DNA from: Ciborinia camelliae
Lineage: Eukaryota; Ascomycota; Leotiomycetes; Helotiales; Sclerotiniaceae
Length of the DNA stretch: 64,000 bases
Assembly (NCBI GenBank): GCA_025890175.1
Contig: JANPYM010000002.1
Location: forward strand, 2,824,676-2,888,675
Direction of reading: 5' to 3'
In this document: positions 23,044 through 35,811 of the stretch, one piece after another
Numbering within the stretch: the stretch's first letter is position 1
Layout: every line of letters begins with the position of its first letter
Made by a program: the position numbers and the translations under genes
The notes under the pieces: model-generated
Database searches by the model: none
The model's input: the letters and a program-made list of their open reading frames with translations, nothing else
Told to the model about the DNA's origin: nothing

Positions 23044-23950
23044 TCAAGTCGAAGAGTGTTCATTTGGCAACATAGCTCCGTCATCAAGTCTCTTGATAAA
23101 TTTGGCAGGTACTCCTCCAACAAGACAATCTGTACAAACACCAAAATCGTCAGCGGCATTATTCCCAAATACGACGAAGCGCGCATGATAACGACAAAGC
23201 TGAAAACCCTAAACAAGAAAAGCGCAGTACTTACTTGCTTCAACATTCTTGACCACGACAGCTCCGGCTGCTATTGTCGATCCATTCCCAATAGTAACCC
23301 CTGCAACTATGATTGCTCTCCCCCCAATCCAGCAATCGTTGCCAATAACTATTGGCTTCGCATAAGATCCCATCTGACTTTTGTTTCTGGATACAGCGTC
23401 GATTTCATGCGTATCTGTGCATATAAGGACGCCAGGTCCAATGAGAACACGGTCGCCGATTTTGACGGGAGCGCTATCATATATGGAAACACTATTGGAT
23501 CATGCTTAGTAATATTTTGACTGGATATGACGGGGCGACCTACTCCCTGTTGATATAGACATCCTCCCCGATAAAGGTGTTACAGCCCCAGGTACAGAAT
23601 AATGGTGCCTCGATATTGGTACCAAGACCAAGTTTTCCAAATGCAGTCTTGGCGACCGCCATTCGGCGATTTTTGAGATCATCGAGAGTATCCTCGTCAT
23701 TGATTGAGGTGTCGTTGAACTTTAGTAATTTTTTACGGACACTAAGCTTGTATTCCATCATGCAGTCGGCTAGACGTGCCTTGAAACTAAACGCCACGAA
23801 AATTTAGTAACTAAGTTGATTCGATGTCGAGCGAATATGTACTGACTTCATTCCTGAGATCATCTTCTTAAACTCATCACACATAGGCTTCGGAATGTCG
23901 GCACTTTCGGCCAGGGTTATCAAATCTTGGTTGAATTCTGTGGCTGCCAT
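23044..23950 (-). CDS. sugar O-acetyltransferase (maltose/galactoside acetyltransferase type)
   Basis: Transfers acetyl from acetyl-CoA to a sugar hydroxyl; the true substrate in fungi is uncertain. Four exons (23847-23950, 23544-23786, 23235-23491, 23044-23129) give 229 aa and all joins keep frame. An N-terminal Mac-type helical region (EFKKMISGMNFKARLADC) precedes the left-handed beta-helix. The catalytic His is visible as His144 in LICTDTHEIDA. The PIVIGNDCWIGGRAIIVAGVTIG repeat run and the LVGGVPAKFIKRL end are diagnostic. Unlike the three repeat proteins to its left, this one looks fully catalytic. It lies on the same strand, about 1.5 kb upstream of copy 3. Confidence 0.93.
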
Positions 23951-24482
23951 GGTGTTGTTCCCTTTTGAAGTTAAGTGGAAAAACAAAAGGCATTTTCTAG
24001 GCTTATGAAGGCACTGCAGAGGGACCAAAATGAATCACACCCATGTACTATACTATACCCCGGGTTTATATGGAGTGACTGATTGAATAAGAAAAGTTTC
24101 AAGGCCTCTCTGGTTTCCATTCAGATACTACTTGGCAAGAAGAACCGTGCTGGTAAATCAATATCAAAACACCAACCGGGACATCGTATATTGAAAGAGC
24201 TGACAAGTACAGCCACTTGGCGTAGAATATGTCGATCCTATTTCCGAAATGAAAAGAGGACCAAATGTATTTGTGCATCACAAAATTAAAAGTTTCCCTC
24301 GTACGAGTTTTAAAAGACAGAAATATAACTGGGTGTGACCAACTTTGTGTGAGCAGCCTCAGAACAGGAAACAAAACGCAGTAGATTGAAATATAGGTGA
24401 TATTTTGCTGGCCAATTACCAATACTCAGAGCCGAGTGTTCCCCTAAACGCCATGCTCCAAATTTTTAAAACACACCATTCG

Positions 24483-25576
24483 TTACAGTTCTTTTTCCTT
24501 CTTCGCTTTTTTCTCGGGTCGCTCCAACAAATGTTCCCGACCAGTGACAGGTGCATTACCGACGGCAGACTTACCGCCGAAGGTCTTAAAGGCTTTATGA
24601 AATACAAATTCAACTGCTTCCTCGACGGGCTTGTCAAACAAGAATGGTAACGCGGGCACAGCCGCTAGACCAAGACCTATTGGACCCCAAGTTCTAACCC
24701 TAACATTCTTGACATTCTTCATATATTTACCGGAATACCGCACAATAGTATGAATGGTAAAAGCGGGGAGACCTGGGTCTTATTAGTGATGATTCCTCCG
24801 TGGAACTCTATTAATATCGATATAGTTATGAATAAGGCAAAGAGAAATCAATGCACATACCCATAGAAGCAATGCCTTGAAATAAGGCTCGCTGTGCCAT
24901 CACTGTCCGATAATCTTCCAGTGGTGCAACTTGATGAGGCTTTGGTGAAACCCCAGTTTCATTGGCGACTATCTTAAGGTCCGTCTTTGCATCATTATAT
25001 CGATCGTGCATTGCTTCTCGCGGAAGCTCCGGATGCAGGACTTCCTGATTCCTGCAGTACGCCTTGTATCCCTCATGCGTGACATCGCCAATAAGGTAGG
25101 CCCATGAAACGCCATAAGCTGCTCGAACCCAATTCCGATGAGCTACAGGTCGGAAAGACTCCCCGATATCTGAAGTGTAAGCTACATATCGTTGCGCGGA
25201 TAATAGTGCTATAAAAGGTATTAGCCAAAGTCCTAGTCCACCTGCTGCAGAAAAATAACTGACCTGTTCGTATGCGAGTAGCATATGCCGCATATCGAAT
25301 ATTGCTTTCGGTGGTTGGAGGGGCACTATGTTAACAATGATTAGAATCTTGTAAGGAAGGGCTGTGCCTGACCAGCTCGTGTGAGCCGCGGAGGGAAGAG
25401 TATAGCTCAGAGAACAGTCGCATAGGCACATACTATCCATCGTAGAGCTCATCATAAAAGTTCTCCTCCTTGTCTTCTTTGTCCACGATCTTTTGCAGTC
25501 CATCAGGGAGCTTTTCCACGTCGGGCAAACCTGTTGGAGGTGGACCTCGAGAGTTATTGTTATCCTTTCCAGCCAT
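24483..25576 (-). CDS. MTP18/MTFP1-like mitochondrial fission process protein
   Basis: Inner-membrane protein family linked to mitochondrial fission in animals. Four exons (25434-25576, 25264-25325, 24861-25208, 24483-24772) give 280 aa, with every join in frame. Recognisable blocks are YDGYAPPTTESNIRYAAYATR, RYVAYTSDIGESFRPVAH and WVRAAYGVSWAYLIGD. Later blocks are MAQRALFQGIASMGLPAFTIH and the C-terminal hydrophobic WGPIGLGLAAVPALPFLFDKP, followed by a Lys/Glu-rich tail. The family is normally about 170 aa in animals; fungal members are longer, as here. It is divergent from ATP19, with 524 bases between the starts. Confidence 0.9.
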
Positions 25577-26100
25577 GTCGCTTTCGTTTGGAATTGACAG
25601 TTAGAATCAGTATATGATGTACAAATTAATTTCAGAAAGCAGATAGATTATGTTTTGCAAAAGAATACGTTGTAGCTTTGAAGATATCGAAAGATATTCT
25701 CTCCTTATTCTCCTGCCACCTTCCTAGCTTCCTATAACCTCGGACGGAAGAACTCGTCAAGTATTATCCGGTGTTCTCGTCCGGTTCTGGGGAAATGACG
25801 ATTTAATACACAAGTGGGGGGGTTGCTATTATTACCTATTCCTGGCACGCGTGGAAAAAGTGGAGTGGGAGCGGAATCCTTGCTTGCGGTCTTTTGTCTT
25901 TTGTTCCTCACGCGGGACGGAGGCCATCGGCATCTCGGGACCTTTCGGTGGGCGCTTGCGCTTAAATCGCCTAGCTTGTAAATTTGTATGGCAGCTCCCA
26001 ATTCAATCAAACTGTATCAACATTATCACGAACCTCCATCCCGTCACCGCAATCCTATTCGAACAATTACCGATTTAGTCGAATCCTCGAACTCGTCAAA
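25577..26100. promoter_or_regulatory. divergent promoter region of MTP18-like gene and ATP19
   Basis: These 524 bases lie between two divergent genes that both encode mitochondrial inner-membrane proteins. A bidirectional promoter is inferred. Confidence 0.5.
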
Positions 26101-26551
26101 ATGGTTTCTTACTACCAAATCGCCGGAAAGCAAGTTGGCTCTCACCACGTAGGTGCCACCCTCAAAACTCACTGTCCAATTTCTCTGATTTTTCCTTCAT
26201 CCAATTGAAAACGCTACGGATTGAGTAAACATAAACGTTGAGAAATCTTGCTGACAGTAACTGGGATATTAGCTAGCAATGGCGGTTCTCGGTTCGATGG
26301 CTGGACTCGTCACTTTGTCCACTCGTGGTGGATCTGCTGCAAAGAAGGAGTCAACTCCACCAATTAACGCCAAAAGCCCAGACGAGGAGAAATACATTAA
26401 GTAGGTTCCCTGGGCGAATCTGTTGAAGTCATAGATGTATACATGAGAAAATTTGCATGATCTGACATCTGCTAGGGACTTCATGGCAAGCATCGAGGGC
26501 GGCAAGAGTGGAAACAACGCAGATTCGACCAAGAAGGATGCCGGAAGATAA
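26101..26551 (+). CDS. ATP19: ATP synthase subunit k
   Basis: Small membrane subunit of the mitochondrial F1Fo-ATP synthase, associated with dimers. Three exons (26101-26148, 26273-26400, 26476-26551) give 83 aa in frame. The order MVSYYQIAGKQVGSHH, then LAMAVLGSMAGLVTLST (single membrane segment) and the short hydrophilic tail fits fungal subunit k. The 124-nt first intron follows CACCAC and ends at ATTAG. A long exon-free stretch follows the gene. Confidence 0.92.
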
Positions 26552-28612
26552 AGGATTCCCGAAGAATTTGGAACGAGGGGTTGGATTTTCCTGCCAATGG
26601 ACGATACAGGTCCGGCTGTAAATATAAAACGCGGTCATGAATGCATCAATCCAAACAGGCACCTATGTTAAGACCAGAAATTCAATGTTCTCCCAATATC
26701 TCGCCTCCTTCCAATTTCCAATCTTGGATGGAGGGCTAGGCAGGTGGGTTCAAATGTGGCAAGCAAAAACGTTTGAACCAATGCTACTTAACGATACGAT
26801 GACCACTTTGCAATACAGAACATATAGCTGTCTCTAACCTCTCAGGTATAGGGGCCTGCCGATGAGGATTTGGTTTCCCGTGATTTGGGATATTTGACGA
26901 GATTATTTATCAACGGGTTGAATAGTTAGTCAGCTACTCGGTACAATCATATTAACTACCTTATTGTGAAGCAGACCTCACAATATCGAATACATGTCTA
27001 GTTGGACAATTTACAGTATTTCCTAGACTATTGGGGAATGGTGATAGTTATGATATTCCACACGATTCATCTTGGGAATGAATTTCCTTTTGAACATCGA
27101 TAATACTCGTGCATTTTGCAATCTTCAAAAGAGTTCAACATTCTCCCCTTTTTACCCGCACCTTATCTCCCTTATGTCTGCTCATCATCCTTCCGCCACA
27201 TCCGATAGAAACGTAACTGAGGGCTAGCAACGTTCGCGGGTGTCATTTTCTACCTCTTAATAGGAAGACAGACATAATTCCTCTTAGAAATGTGAACGAC
27301 ATTACTATGCCTATGTTTCGCTATGAAGGCGTTTCTTACCCCTCCTTCCCCCCCAGGTGGATTCAGTCGTTAAAATTCCAATATCACATTGTGCAGTTTA
27401 TATAGCTTGATATGCGACGTTAAAATTGGTTCTGCCCAATTCCAGCAATATCAGGTGGACACCCATCTATATGGCGTGGATTTACCATCAGGTCCTGTAG
27501 GATGTGTACTATCCGGGCGACCGCTGCATGCATAGTACGGCCATCAATACCATCTATTTTATACAAGTGAGTTATTGCGGTGTTGGAGATCTTTAGATTA
27601 AGCTTTTTCCAGGGGAGAAGTACGTCGATTGGTTTTAGATGCGATTGCCGCATCACATTTTCCGCAATCCCATGAGTATATTGTACACCTTCTACAAGAG
27701 AAATCCAATCCAATATAGTAGCTATATGAAGATGATGGGAGTGCAAGGAAACCCACGCCGATCGAAGAGCGGCAGGAGTTCGAGACTGTTGATGCCCAAT
27801 TTCACACGAACAATAACGTTTATAACCAAATGTTCGCGACCAAGTGCCTGGAAAGGTGTAGACGCTGTCTTCAGAAGAAGCTCGGCATTATCGAGTTGTC
27901 TTGCATACTTGTTTGTACTAATTTCTTTCCAAAGCATTTTCAAAATATGAGTTTGGTAAGTGTTGGTGAGTTTATGGAAAACTGGCAAAGGTGGGTTTGT
28001 CAAAACAATTAAACAAGAGGGTGGACACCAAATATAGACTCGCACATGAGAAGCGGAAATCCATGTCGCAAATTGAACAGAATTCAGATGGAGGAGACCC
28101 AAGCCTCCAACAGTCGGAAACAGACATTGGATGTTACTATGATATGGTGAATTTTCGAGGTTGTTTGTCAAACATGCAGAGCTGTTGGTCTTCAGTTTGG
28201 TATCTCACAGTTATAAAAAAAGGACCTGGTGAGAGAAGGAGAGAAGTTCTTTTACGATACCATTCCTGCATTAGGGCAACTTTACTTTTGTCCTCCCTTT
28301 TAAAACTCACACTCTCAATATTGGAAGTTTCTTCTCTATCTTGTCCGATTTATCAAGTCTCTAATCAGAGTTGCGATGTTCATCCTCTAGGTCGATTTTC
28401 TGAGCACTATTTGAAATTCTTCCCTCCACTTGAGTAACTTCGATCTTTTAAAAGAAATTCTCCAAATTCGTGGTTAGTTGGTTCTCCTACTGATACCTTA
28501 AATTTTTCAACTATCACGGAATTTTGATCATTGCGAGTTCCATGGTTGTTTACTTCCCATCTATATTCGAAGCTAATTGTATATCTGCAGATCCAGAAGT
28601 CATGAAGCCTAA
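26552..28612. other. intergenic, possible decayed coding fragments
   Basis: I see no supported gene. Two minus-strand open frames (27420-27746 and 27722-28171) abut with a frame change near 27735 and have protein-like composition, for example KEISTNKYARQLDNAELL. I recognise no family and find no splice pair joining them. They may be a decayed gene. The missing first exon of the BTB gene should also lie in the right part. Confidence 0.45.
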
Positions 28613-29593
28613 GCCCCTTCTGGGAAAAAGCGTGAAGCCTCGGGAGATTCATCCGGTTCGGCTGTACCTCTTCAGAAACGTCGCGCATATAACACTCGCA
28701 CATCCTCAAGCACCAAATTGGCGGTCGATGAATTGATCCCGATTTCTGAAGATACAAGTAATGATACCACTCAAACCAAGATTGATAAAGGTCGCACTAT
28801 ACAACAAGCAGATAAGCTTTGGAATCCAGATGTGTCAAACAGATCTTTGAGAATCAGGGCTCGTCACGCTCCTCGGAAACCAACAACTGTGTCGCTTCTT
28901 CAGTCAGTACACAGTTTTCATATGTGAAAGGATTGCAGAAGCTAATCGACTTTCTTTCGTAGAATGATCAAGGGTCCGAGCGTGGAAATACTCGTGGGTT
29001 CAGAGAAAAAATGTTTCGAATTGCCAAAAAAAGAACTTCTATCACACTATTCACCCGTCTTCGAACGATGTTTTAATGGAGCATTTATAGAGGGCCAAAC
29101 GCAAAAGATGGAATTGCCAGAAGACACCGTGGCGGACTTTGAGGTTTTGGTAGAGTATATATTCCATCACGGATTTGGTGACGAACTTTCCATTTCGAAA
29201 TATGGCAAGAATGCGATTGAGCGCCGTCTTTCTTTCTTAGAATTCGCAGACAAATACGATCTGGGTGATATCAGTCCAATTTTATACAGGTCCATTCGGG
29301 ATACTCCAGTGTACTATGGACAGTCGATCTTTAAGCCCGAGTATATCGAAACAGTCTTCTCCCTGACGAAAGATGGGAACCGTCTCCGAGAACTCATGGC
29401 TGACGCTGTGTTGGCATTCCAAGAGGACGGAAGAAGAGCAATCTTGGATTTTAAGATAGTGTCATTTGAAGAGCAGGAGGCGAAAGTCGAAGGGCTTGAA
29501 GCGGCCATCTATCGCAGGCTCATGAAGAAATTGAACTGCAGATATGATAATCCTTTTAATCGTGAAAATAACAAGTATTTCGGTGGATATTGA
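28613..29593 (+). CDS. BTB/POZ-domain protein, 5' end unresolved
   Basis: BTB domains mediate dimerisation and often recruit Cullin-3; this fungal subgroup has no assigned role. The visible exon 28613-28902 (basic, Ser-rich, ...RRAYNTRTSSSTKLAVDEL...) contains no ATG, is bounded upstream by an in-frame stop and ends at a GTCAGT donor. A GCTAAT branch and TTTCGTAG acceptor lead to the second exon (28963-29593). The BTB core MIKGPSVEILVGSEKKCFELP...HYSPVFERCFNGAF starts right after the junction, and a helical region follows to the C-terminus. An upstream first exon is required. If translation instead began at Met 28964, the protein would be 209 aa. Confidence 0.75.
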
Positions 29594-31046
29594 AGAGAGT
29601 GTAGATAATAAAATCCGCGAGTCGCCGGGGGGTATACCAGTTGATGGAACATTGTAGAGATTTTACACACAAGACAACAAGTTGAATTGCTAGAACATAC
29701 TACTTCCAACAAAAATCAAAGTCTGTATTTCCAGGTGTTTCTGTTGAGGGGAGGAGGGGCGGCGAGGAGGTTTCCATTTTCACACATATCGATATACCTA
29801 ACTAATATGAGGGGAAAACGACATTCTCAATCAATGCTTTTTTCATCCATCAACCGCGAATTTAACCTTCGGCATATCCAATCTGTGACAGTTTGAGATT
29901 AGCAGATGCTCAATCCTAATGAAGACTAGATACTGACCCATCTACCGCACCGCGCCCTCACAACAAGCTATTTCGGTGACATCATCTTCCAAAATTAGGA
30001 TTATAGGAGAAATCTCGTCTCGTTCCATTTCCTGGTTGCAAAATAAGCTTGAGTAGTAGTTACGCCTGAACTGCGGGTTGTTACCTCCATGAGGATATGC
30101 TTATTTCCTATGCAACATATAAACATCAATTGGTGATTGCTCTCGGTATGAATAACAACTTTGCGATTATTCACAACCCCGCATCTATAAGAATTCAGTT
30201 TATTCAATGTTTAAGCAACTACCTAATCGAAAGGGCTAGAACTAGCTTCTCCTCTAGCCTCCCACTACGGCTCCCTAGTCGCACGATCGCCAATCCATGG
30301 ATATATAAGTTGATTCTACAACCCAAATGCCACGTTACAAAATTTAACATTATCATCGAAGAAAGCAGCTGAGATAAGACTTTCCAAACAATATGCCTTA
30401 CTATTGCAGTTTCAGTGACACGATGTGGCTTTGCTGCAATAAGCAGACCGGGAGCATCACGATGGTGAGTTTGTTCTTCAGTCCAAAGAGTCGTTCAAAT
30501 GCTAACTCCAGGGTCCACTGTCCAGTGCGGGAAACGGAACAAGATGACGTCGAAGAAGTGCGAAACCTGCTCTCACGAAATTTGCAGTAAATGCACGGTG
30601 ACGACACTAAGCTTAAAATGTTGAGGAAAGGTGGATGTTTGCGACGAGGATAGAGGGGAGCAACAGGATATATGAAGTTGTGATGGGGAAATTCTGCATT
30701 TCAGCTGGTCGAAAGATGGAAATGATATAAAGGGATGGTCCGAGGAACATAATTCTGCGTCTACCAGGTCTGCACTCACAGGTCAATATTTGACATGAGG
30801 GCGACTTCGTACCTCCGATAAATCTATCATCTCGATTTTCAAAATGATCTATTAGATCTTTCACTTTTCCAGTTTGCATTCTCTTCTTGCATGTTGTGTT
30901 TTGGCTAAAAATCGTACCATCTCATAAAAGGAATCATTCCATGATGTTTTGAGTTCCATCCGCGCAACATACGCCCCAGGCCATGATCCCTTGGCGGTAA
31001 CATGATATCCTAACGCCATAATGTGCATTTCATTCAGATCAATAAC
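29594..31046. other. intergenic between BTB gene and EMC4
   Basis: Tail-to-tail spacer of about 1.45 kb. Open frames on both strands are short and overlapping with no family signature, so I call none. Confidence 0.5.
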
Positions 31047-31716
31047 TCAAAAAGCCGGTAGGGCTCGCTCTAGAGGATCTCTTGCTGTTTCCCATGCCAA
31101 CCAATCCGATCTGGTAGTCCTGTACAGCCATTAGCTTTTGATGCCCCAACCATTAGACAGGTAGCTTACGGTAATAATCCCATTCCATTAACCTTCCATA
31201 TTCCTAACGCCAAAGCTAAAATTTGACACGCAACATATGCCAATTTGACGACGCCCAATTGCCCTCTTGTCCCTTCACTCTCAAAACGTTCGAACGCTTG
31301 ATTCGTAGCCATAAGTCCCATCAAAGGATTCTTGAACGCCATAACTACCATCATAATGGAAAATATCTGAAGAGAATTTCCCGACATATACATCATAATC
31401 GCAGTCATGGGAAGCTGTTTAACGGGGGCAAGAGCCACTTCCCAGGCTTTCTTGACTTTAAGTGTGTCCATTTCTGCCGGAGTGGGAGCTTGTCGTGGAG
31501 CTTTGGTGGTTTGTTTCTAAGGACGACGAATATCAGCAGATGATCAACATGTATGTAGATGGGCGGAGGATAACATACTCGGCTTGAAGACGAAGATGCT
31601 GTATATCCCGGAGGGTCTGGAATGCCGGCCGATTTTGGTTTCGATATTGGTGGAGTGTTGAGATCTACAACCCATTGAGGGGGAGGGGGTGGGGATGAAG
31701 TGATACTTGTCGACAT
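31047..31716 (-). CDS. EMC4: ER membrane protein complex subunit 4
   Basis: Subunit of the EMC insertase, which places tail-anchored and multi-pass proteins into the ER membrane. Three exons (31579-31716, 31170-31516, 31047-31119) give 185 aa with in-frame joins. The conserved order is a Pro-rich N-terminus with DPPGY, then KVKKAWEVALAPVKQLPMTA and MYMSGNSLQIFSIMM. A second membrane segment, KLAYVACQILALALGIWKVN, follows, and the end is TTRSDWLAWE. The C-terminal exon is needed for that last block. It is divergent from the AP-1 beta gene, with 530 bases between the starts. Confidence 0.95.
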
Positions 31717-32246
31717 TTTTAATTTATTATGATGCAGCGTTCCGATGGTAGAAATCAAAGCATATACTCGTCGTTGTCGTAGTCGGCGCACGTTGTATCA
31801 GGCAGAAAGCCTAAATGCCATTGGTAGGTAGGGTAGGTCTAGCTTCCATTGAGTGCTATATTCCAAAAATAAGCTTTGCGCGCTAGCTTAAAGCCGCTAT
31901 CCCGAACTTACTAGAGCCACCCCTTTTAGTGATCTTTACCTCGTTCCTAAAGTCCGTTTTGAGCTCTCACGAAACATCAACCTACATTCGATAAATTACA
32001 TCTACGAAATTTAAGACTCCTCAAGTCGATGGAGAGATATCTGCGACAGAGTCAAATGATATACTGCCGGTGATTGTGGCGCGTTATCGATTTACCCTGC
32101 GGTGTGCCGCCTTGGGATACAAACGATCTCAGTGGTCGAGGAATTTCCTGCGAGATTGAATTGGGATTGGGAGGGGTTGGCGTGTACGATCGAAGGTACA
32201 GCGACAAAGTCACCATACAATAATAAGCATTTGAGGCTCACACATC
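31717..32246. promoter_or_regulatory. divergent promoter region of EMC4 and AP-1 beta
   Basis: This short shared upstream region serves two secretory-pathway genes. Confidence 0.5.
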
Positions 32247-34781
32247 ATGAGTTCTGGAGGAGGAGATGCGAAGCTCTTTGCAAGGGTATGTCCCTTGGAT
32301 TCACTCTCATACAATATCAGTGTCCTTTACATATCATTTGCACCTCATTTTCCTTTCATGTGCTCGCCCGTACTGTTGCATACTTGTGGCACCTGAGGTT
32401 TTTGGAATTATATGATTTGGATAAAGTCAAAGTTTCCTCGGTATCGGAGTTCACGATGAAGGCGCATCCTGCTGTTATGTTTCTACCTTACTATATACCA
32501 CCATCCGGATATGGATCAGTTGGCTCACTCTATAATCGTTCTCCACAGGGCAAAGTTGCGGAATTAAGATTGGAATTGAATAGTGGTGGGAAGAAGGACA
32601 AGAACCATGCCGCGAAGAAGATTGCTTTGAAGAAGATTGTGGCCAACATGACCATGAGCAACAATGACATGGTCGCTCTGTTCCCCGATATTGTTGGATG
32701 TATGCAAATACCGAGCTTGGAAATAAAGAAGATGTGGGTGGACTGTTTACAGCGAGGATCGCACGAATTGATAACTGATGCGGATACAGGTGCTTTTTGT
32801 TTCTGGTTAACTATGCTCGTATGAAACCAGATGTCGCTGTTAAGGCTTTGCCTACTTTGCAAGAGGTAAGTTCTCTATTTCGCACGGCTCATACTGAAGC
32901 TAACCATCTTCAACTAGGATATGAATGACTCGAATCCTCTTGTGAGAGCTCTAGCCTTGCGCACGATGTCGTATATCCATGTCCGAGATTTTGTCGAAGC
33001 CACAGTACCACCTACAAAGCAACTTCTTCGAGACGCAGATCCTTATGTCCGCAAGACGGCGGCTTTCTGTGTCGCAAAACTATACGATCACGATAGGCAT
33101 TTGGTTGAAGGCTCAGATCTTATTGATAGGTTGAATTCGATGCTAAGGGACGATAACCCTACGGTTGTGGCTAGTGCATTAGCAAGTTTAATGGATATCT
33201 GGGAGAGGAGCGATGCCATAAAGCTCACCATTGACTACGGAAACGCTTCAAAGATGGTTCAGATTCTCCCAGACTGTTCCGAGTAAGTGTTAATCTCTCA
33301 TTTCAAATGGCGCGACTAACGATACCAGATGGGGCCAAACATATATTTTGGAAGCTCTAATGTCCTATGTTCCCCAGGAATCATCCGAGGCATTATTGCT
33401 AGCGGAGCGAATATCTCCACGCTTATCACATTCGAATTCTGCAGTCGTCCTTACTTGTATTAGGGTAGTGCTGTACCTGATGAATTATATTAATGACCAG
33501 AAGCAGATTTCGGTATTATGTCGGAAGCTGTCGCCCCCTTTAGTCACTTTATTGGCGAAAGGCCCAGAAGTTCAATATCTCGCATTACGGAATGCATTGC
33601 TGATATTGCAAAGAAGGCCAGAAGTTCTACGAAACGATATTCGAGTATTTTTCTGCAAATATAATGACCCAATATATGTCAAAGTCACCAAACTGGAGTT
33701 GATCTTCATGTTGGCGAATGAAAGGAATATACAAGAAGTTCTTACTGAATTGAGAGAATACGCTACAGAAATTGACGTTCATTTTGTCCGCAAATCAGTA
33801 CGAGCGATCGGAAAGCTTGCTATTAAAATCGAGCCTGCCGCGAAACAGTGTATCAATACGCTGTTAGAGCTAGTGGCTACAAAAGTCACCTATATTGTGC
33901 AAGAAGCAACGGTAGTGATTCGAAACATTTTCAGAAAGTACCCCAACCAATACGAATCTATTATCGGTACATTATGCGAAAATCTTGACTCTCTAGATGA
34001 ACCTGAAGCTAAGGCTGCGATGATTTGGGTTATTGGACAATATGCCTCTCGGATAGAAAATTCTGATGTTTTGCTTGAAGATTTCCTGTTCTCTTTCGCA
34101 GATGAACCTGTGGAAGTTCAACTTGCTCTTCTCACGGCAACCGTTAAGCTGTTCATTCAAAGGCCAACAAAAGGACAAGAACTCGTTCCTAAAGTATTGA
34201 AATGGGCCACAGAAGATACCGATAACCCAGATTTGCGAGACAGGGGCTATATGTACTGGCGCCTGCTGTCTTCAGACATGGCTACAGCAAAAGCAGTTGT
34301 TATGGGTGAAAAACCGCCCATTACTGCTGAATCGGAGAAACTCGACCCTGCCACCCTTGAAGAAATGTGCCTTAATGTTGGTACTCTCGCTACTGTTTAC
34401 CTTAAACCCGTCCAACAAGTATTCCGATCCGCCCGTCCACGTCGCCTCACAGATTCGCCAGCTTTACAAAAGCAACATCTCCCACATGGGGATTTGGATG
34501 CACAGAAATCTCTTTCTGCATTTGGAAATTCACAGCCTATGTTGAAACCCAACGGACAGGGCGATATCGCTGCAGCAGTCGATGCAGCAGATGCATTCTT
34601 TGCTGGAGTTGGTCATCAAATGGCAAGCATGAATTTGTATGGGCAGGATGAAGGGTTTGGTGGTAGTCCTACCGTCGGCCGAGGCGAGATGCAATATGTT
34701 GTTAATCAGAATGCACCAGAGCAGGTTTATCAACCAGCTGGAGGACAGGGGTCTAATGGGGATTTGCTTATGTTTAATTGA
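32247..34781 (+). CDS. APL2: AP-1 adaptor complex beta subunit
   Basis: Large subunit of the clathrin adaptor acting at trans-Golgi and endosomes. Five exons (32247-32285, 32549-32733, 32790-32865, 32918-33282, 33329-34781) give 705 aa. The first intron (263 nt) is long for this window, and the second has a GTGGGT donor. The adaptin trunk is very conserved: KKIALKKIVANMTMSNNDMV, MQIPSLEIKKM, DSNPLVRALALRTMSYIHV and DPYVRKTAAFCVAKLYDHD. The C-terminus is a Pro/Gln/Asn-rich hinge ending DLLMFN, which could serve as a clathrin-type acidic/hydrophobic motif. A full ear domain is absent, as in yeast-length homologues. The AP-1 rather than AP-2 call rests on overall resemblance. Confidence 0.93.
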
Positions 34782-35811
34782 AAGTTCTTAGCGAGTAATT
34801 TTTGCTATTATATTTGGGAGGGGGGGTTTTATGGTTAAATATATTTGTAGTTGATATACTAAATGCATAAGGATTTTCTCCTTTCTTAGTTTGTTCCTAG
34901 AAATCCAGGATGTCTTATCCTTGAATAATTTTGCTGGTGCTAGTGCACTTTGGACTCGTCTATATCATTGGGCCGTGTTTATTAACCACGCCAGTAGAAA
35001 GATGATATAAAATAAACAATCGCGATAGACGGGACGATTACTTTCTAACTTTTCTCATTTTCCCTCGAATGTTCAGATGAATATCTCCAATCTCTATATT
35101 ACATAGAGTGTTCTGAACTGAGGCAGGTGATTATGAGTATCAAAACAGGTTTGCATGAAGATATGATATTTTCGCTAACTAGCCGCCTAGCCTCCCGCCT
35201 AGCCACAAATCATGCGATATGCAACAAAGCTCTCCTGGACTGGAGTATTTCGTAACTTGTGTAAATGATCCTTTTGCCCAATTGTTGTTCCTGGCCGATT
35301 TGGTCCACACCACTTTTTCCTTCCTCTCACAGGGAGGTTTCTGTGCCACCAACCCGCCACAAACCCACCACATCATCCTTCTGAGTTTAATTGATGCACA
35401 GCTCTGGCGTTGGTTGCCTTTTGTTTCGAACTCATAAGAAATAATGACAGCTCTGCATTATCGTTAACTTCAACCATATACATACATTCCAGCACTTTTT
35501 CATTTCCTCATTATTACCCATCTAATTATCGGTGAAATACTGACTTCAAAGTTCTTTTCAACTCACGTCATCATGGTATGTATATCTATTATAATTCCTC
35601 TACTTCCTATCGGCACCTACACTATGAGCCGCTACCCACCTAGTTGTAGTCAATCCTCCTACGAATCACAACCTTTCTTCATTATACAATCGCATTTTTG
35701 CGCCTCGCCATGCGAACTTTCATCAACCTTCCCGACATTTTTCTTAGCTAGCAGCACGATCTCATCTTTCCCAGTGGCGACTTATAAGCCCGATCCTCGA
35801 TCTCTGGTGCA
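34782..35811. other. intergenic
   Basis: Downstream of AP-1 beta. An ATG followed at once by a GTATGT donor (35573) resembles a two-exon gene start, but I could not find an acceptor that keeps a frame. Confidence 0.4.

Noticed and set aside
27420..28171. two overlapping minus-strand frames that might form one gene
   Set aside because: Protein-like composition but the frame changes without splice sites, and no family is recognised. Noted only as possible decay.
32102..32824. long plus-strand frame at the start of the AP-1 beta gene
   Set aside because: It reads through two introns; the spliced model restores the conserved adaptin sequence.
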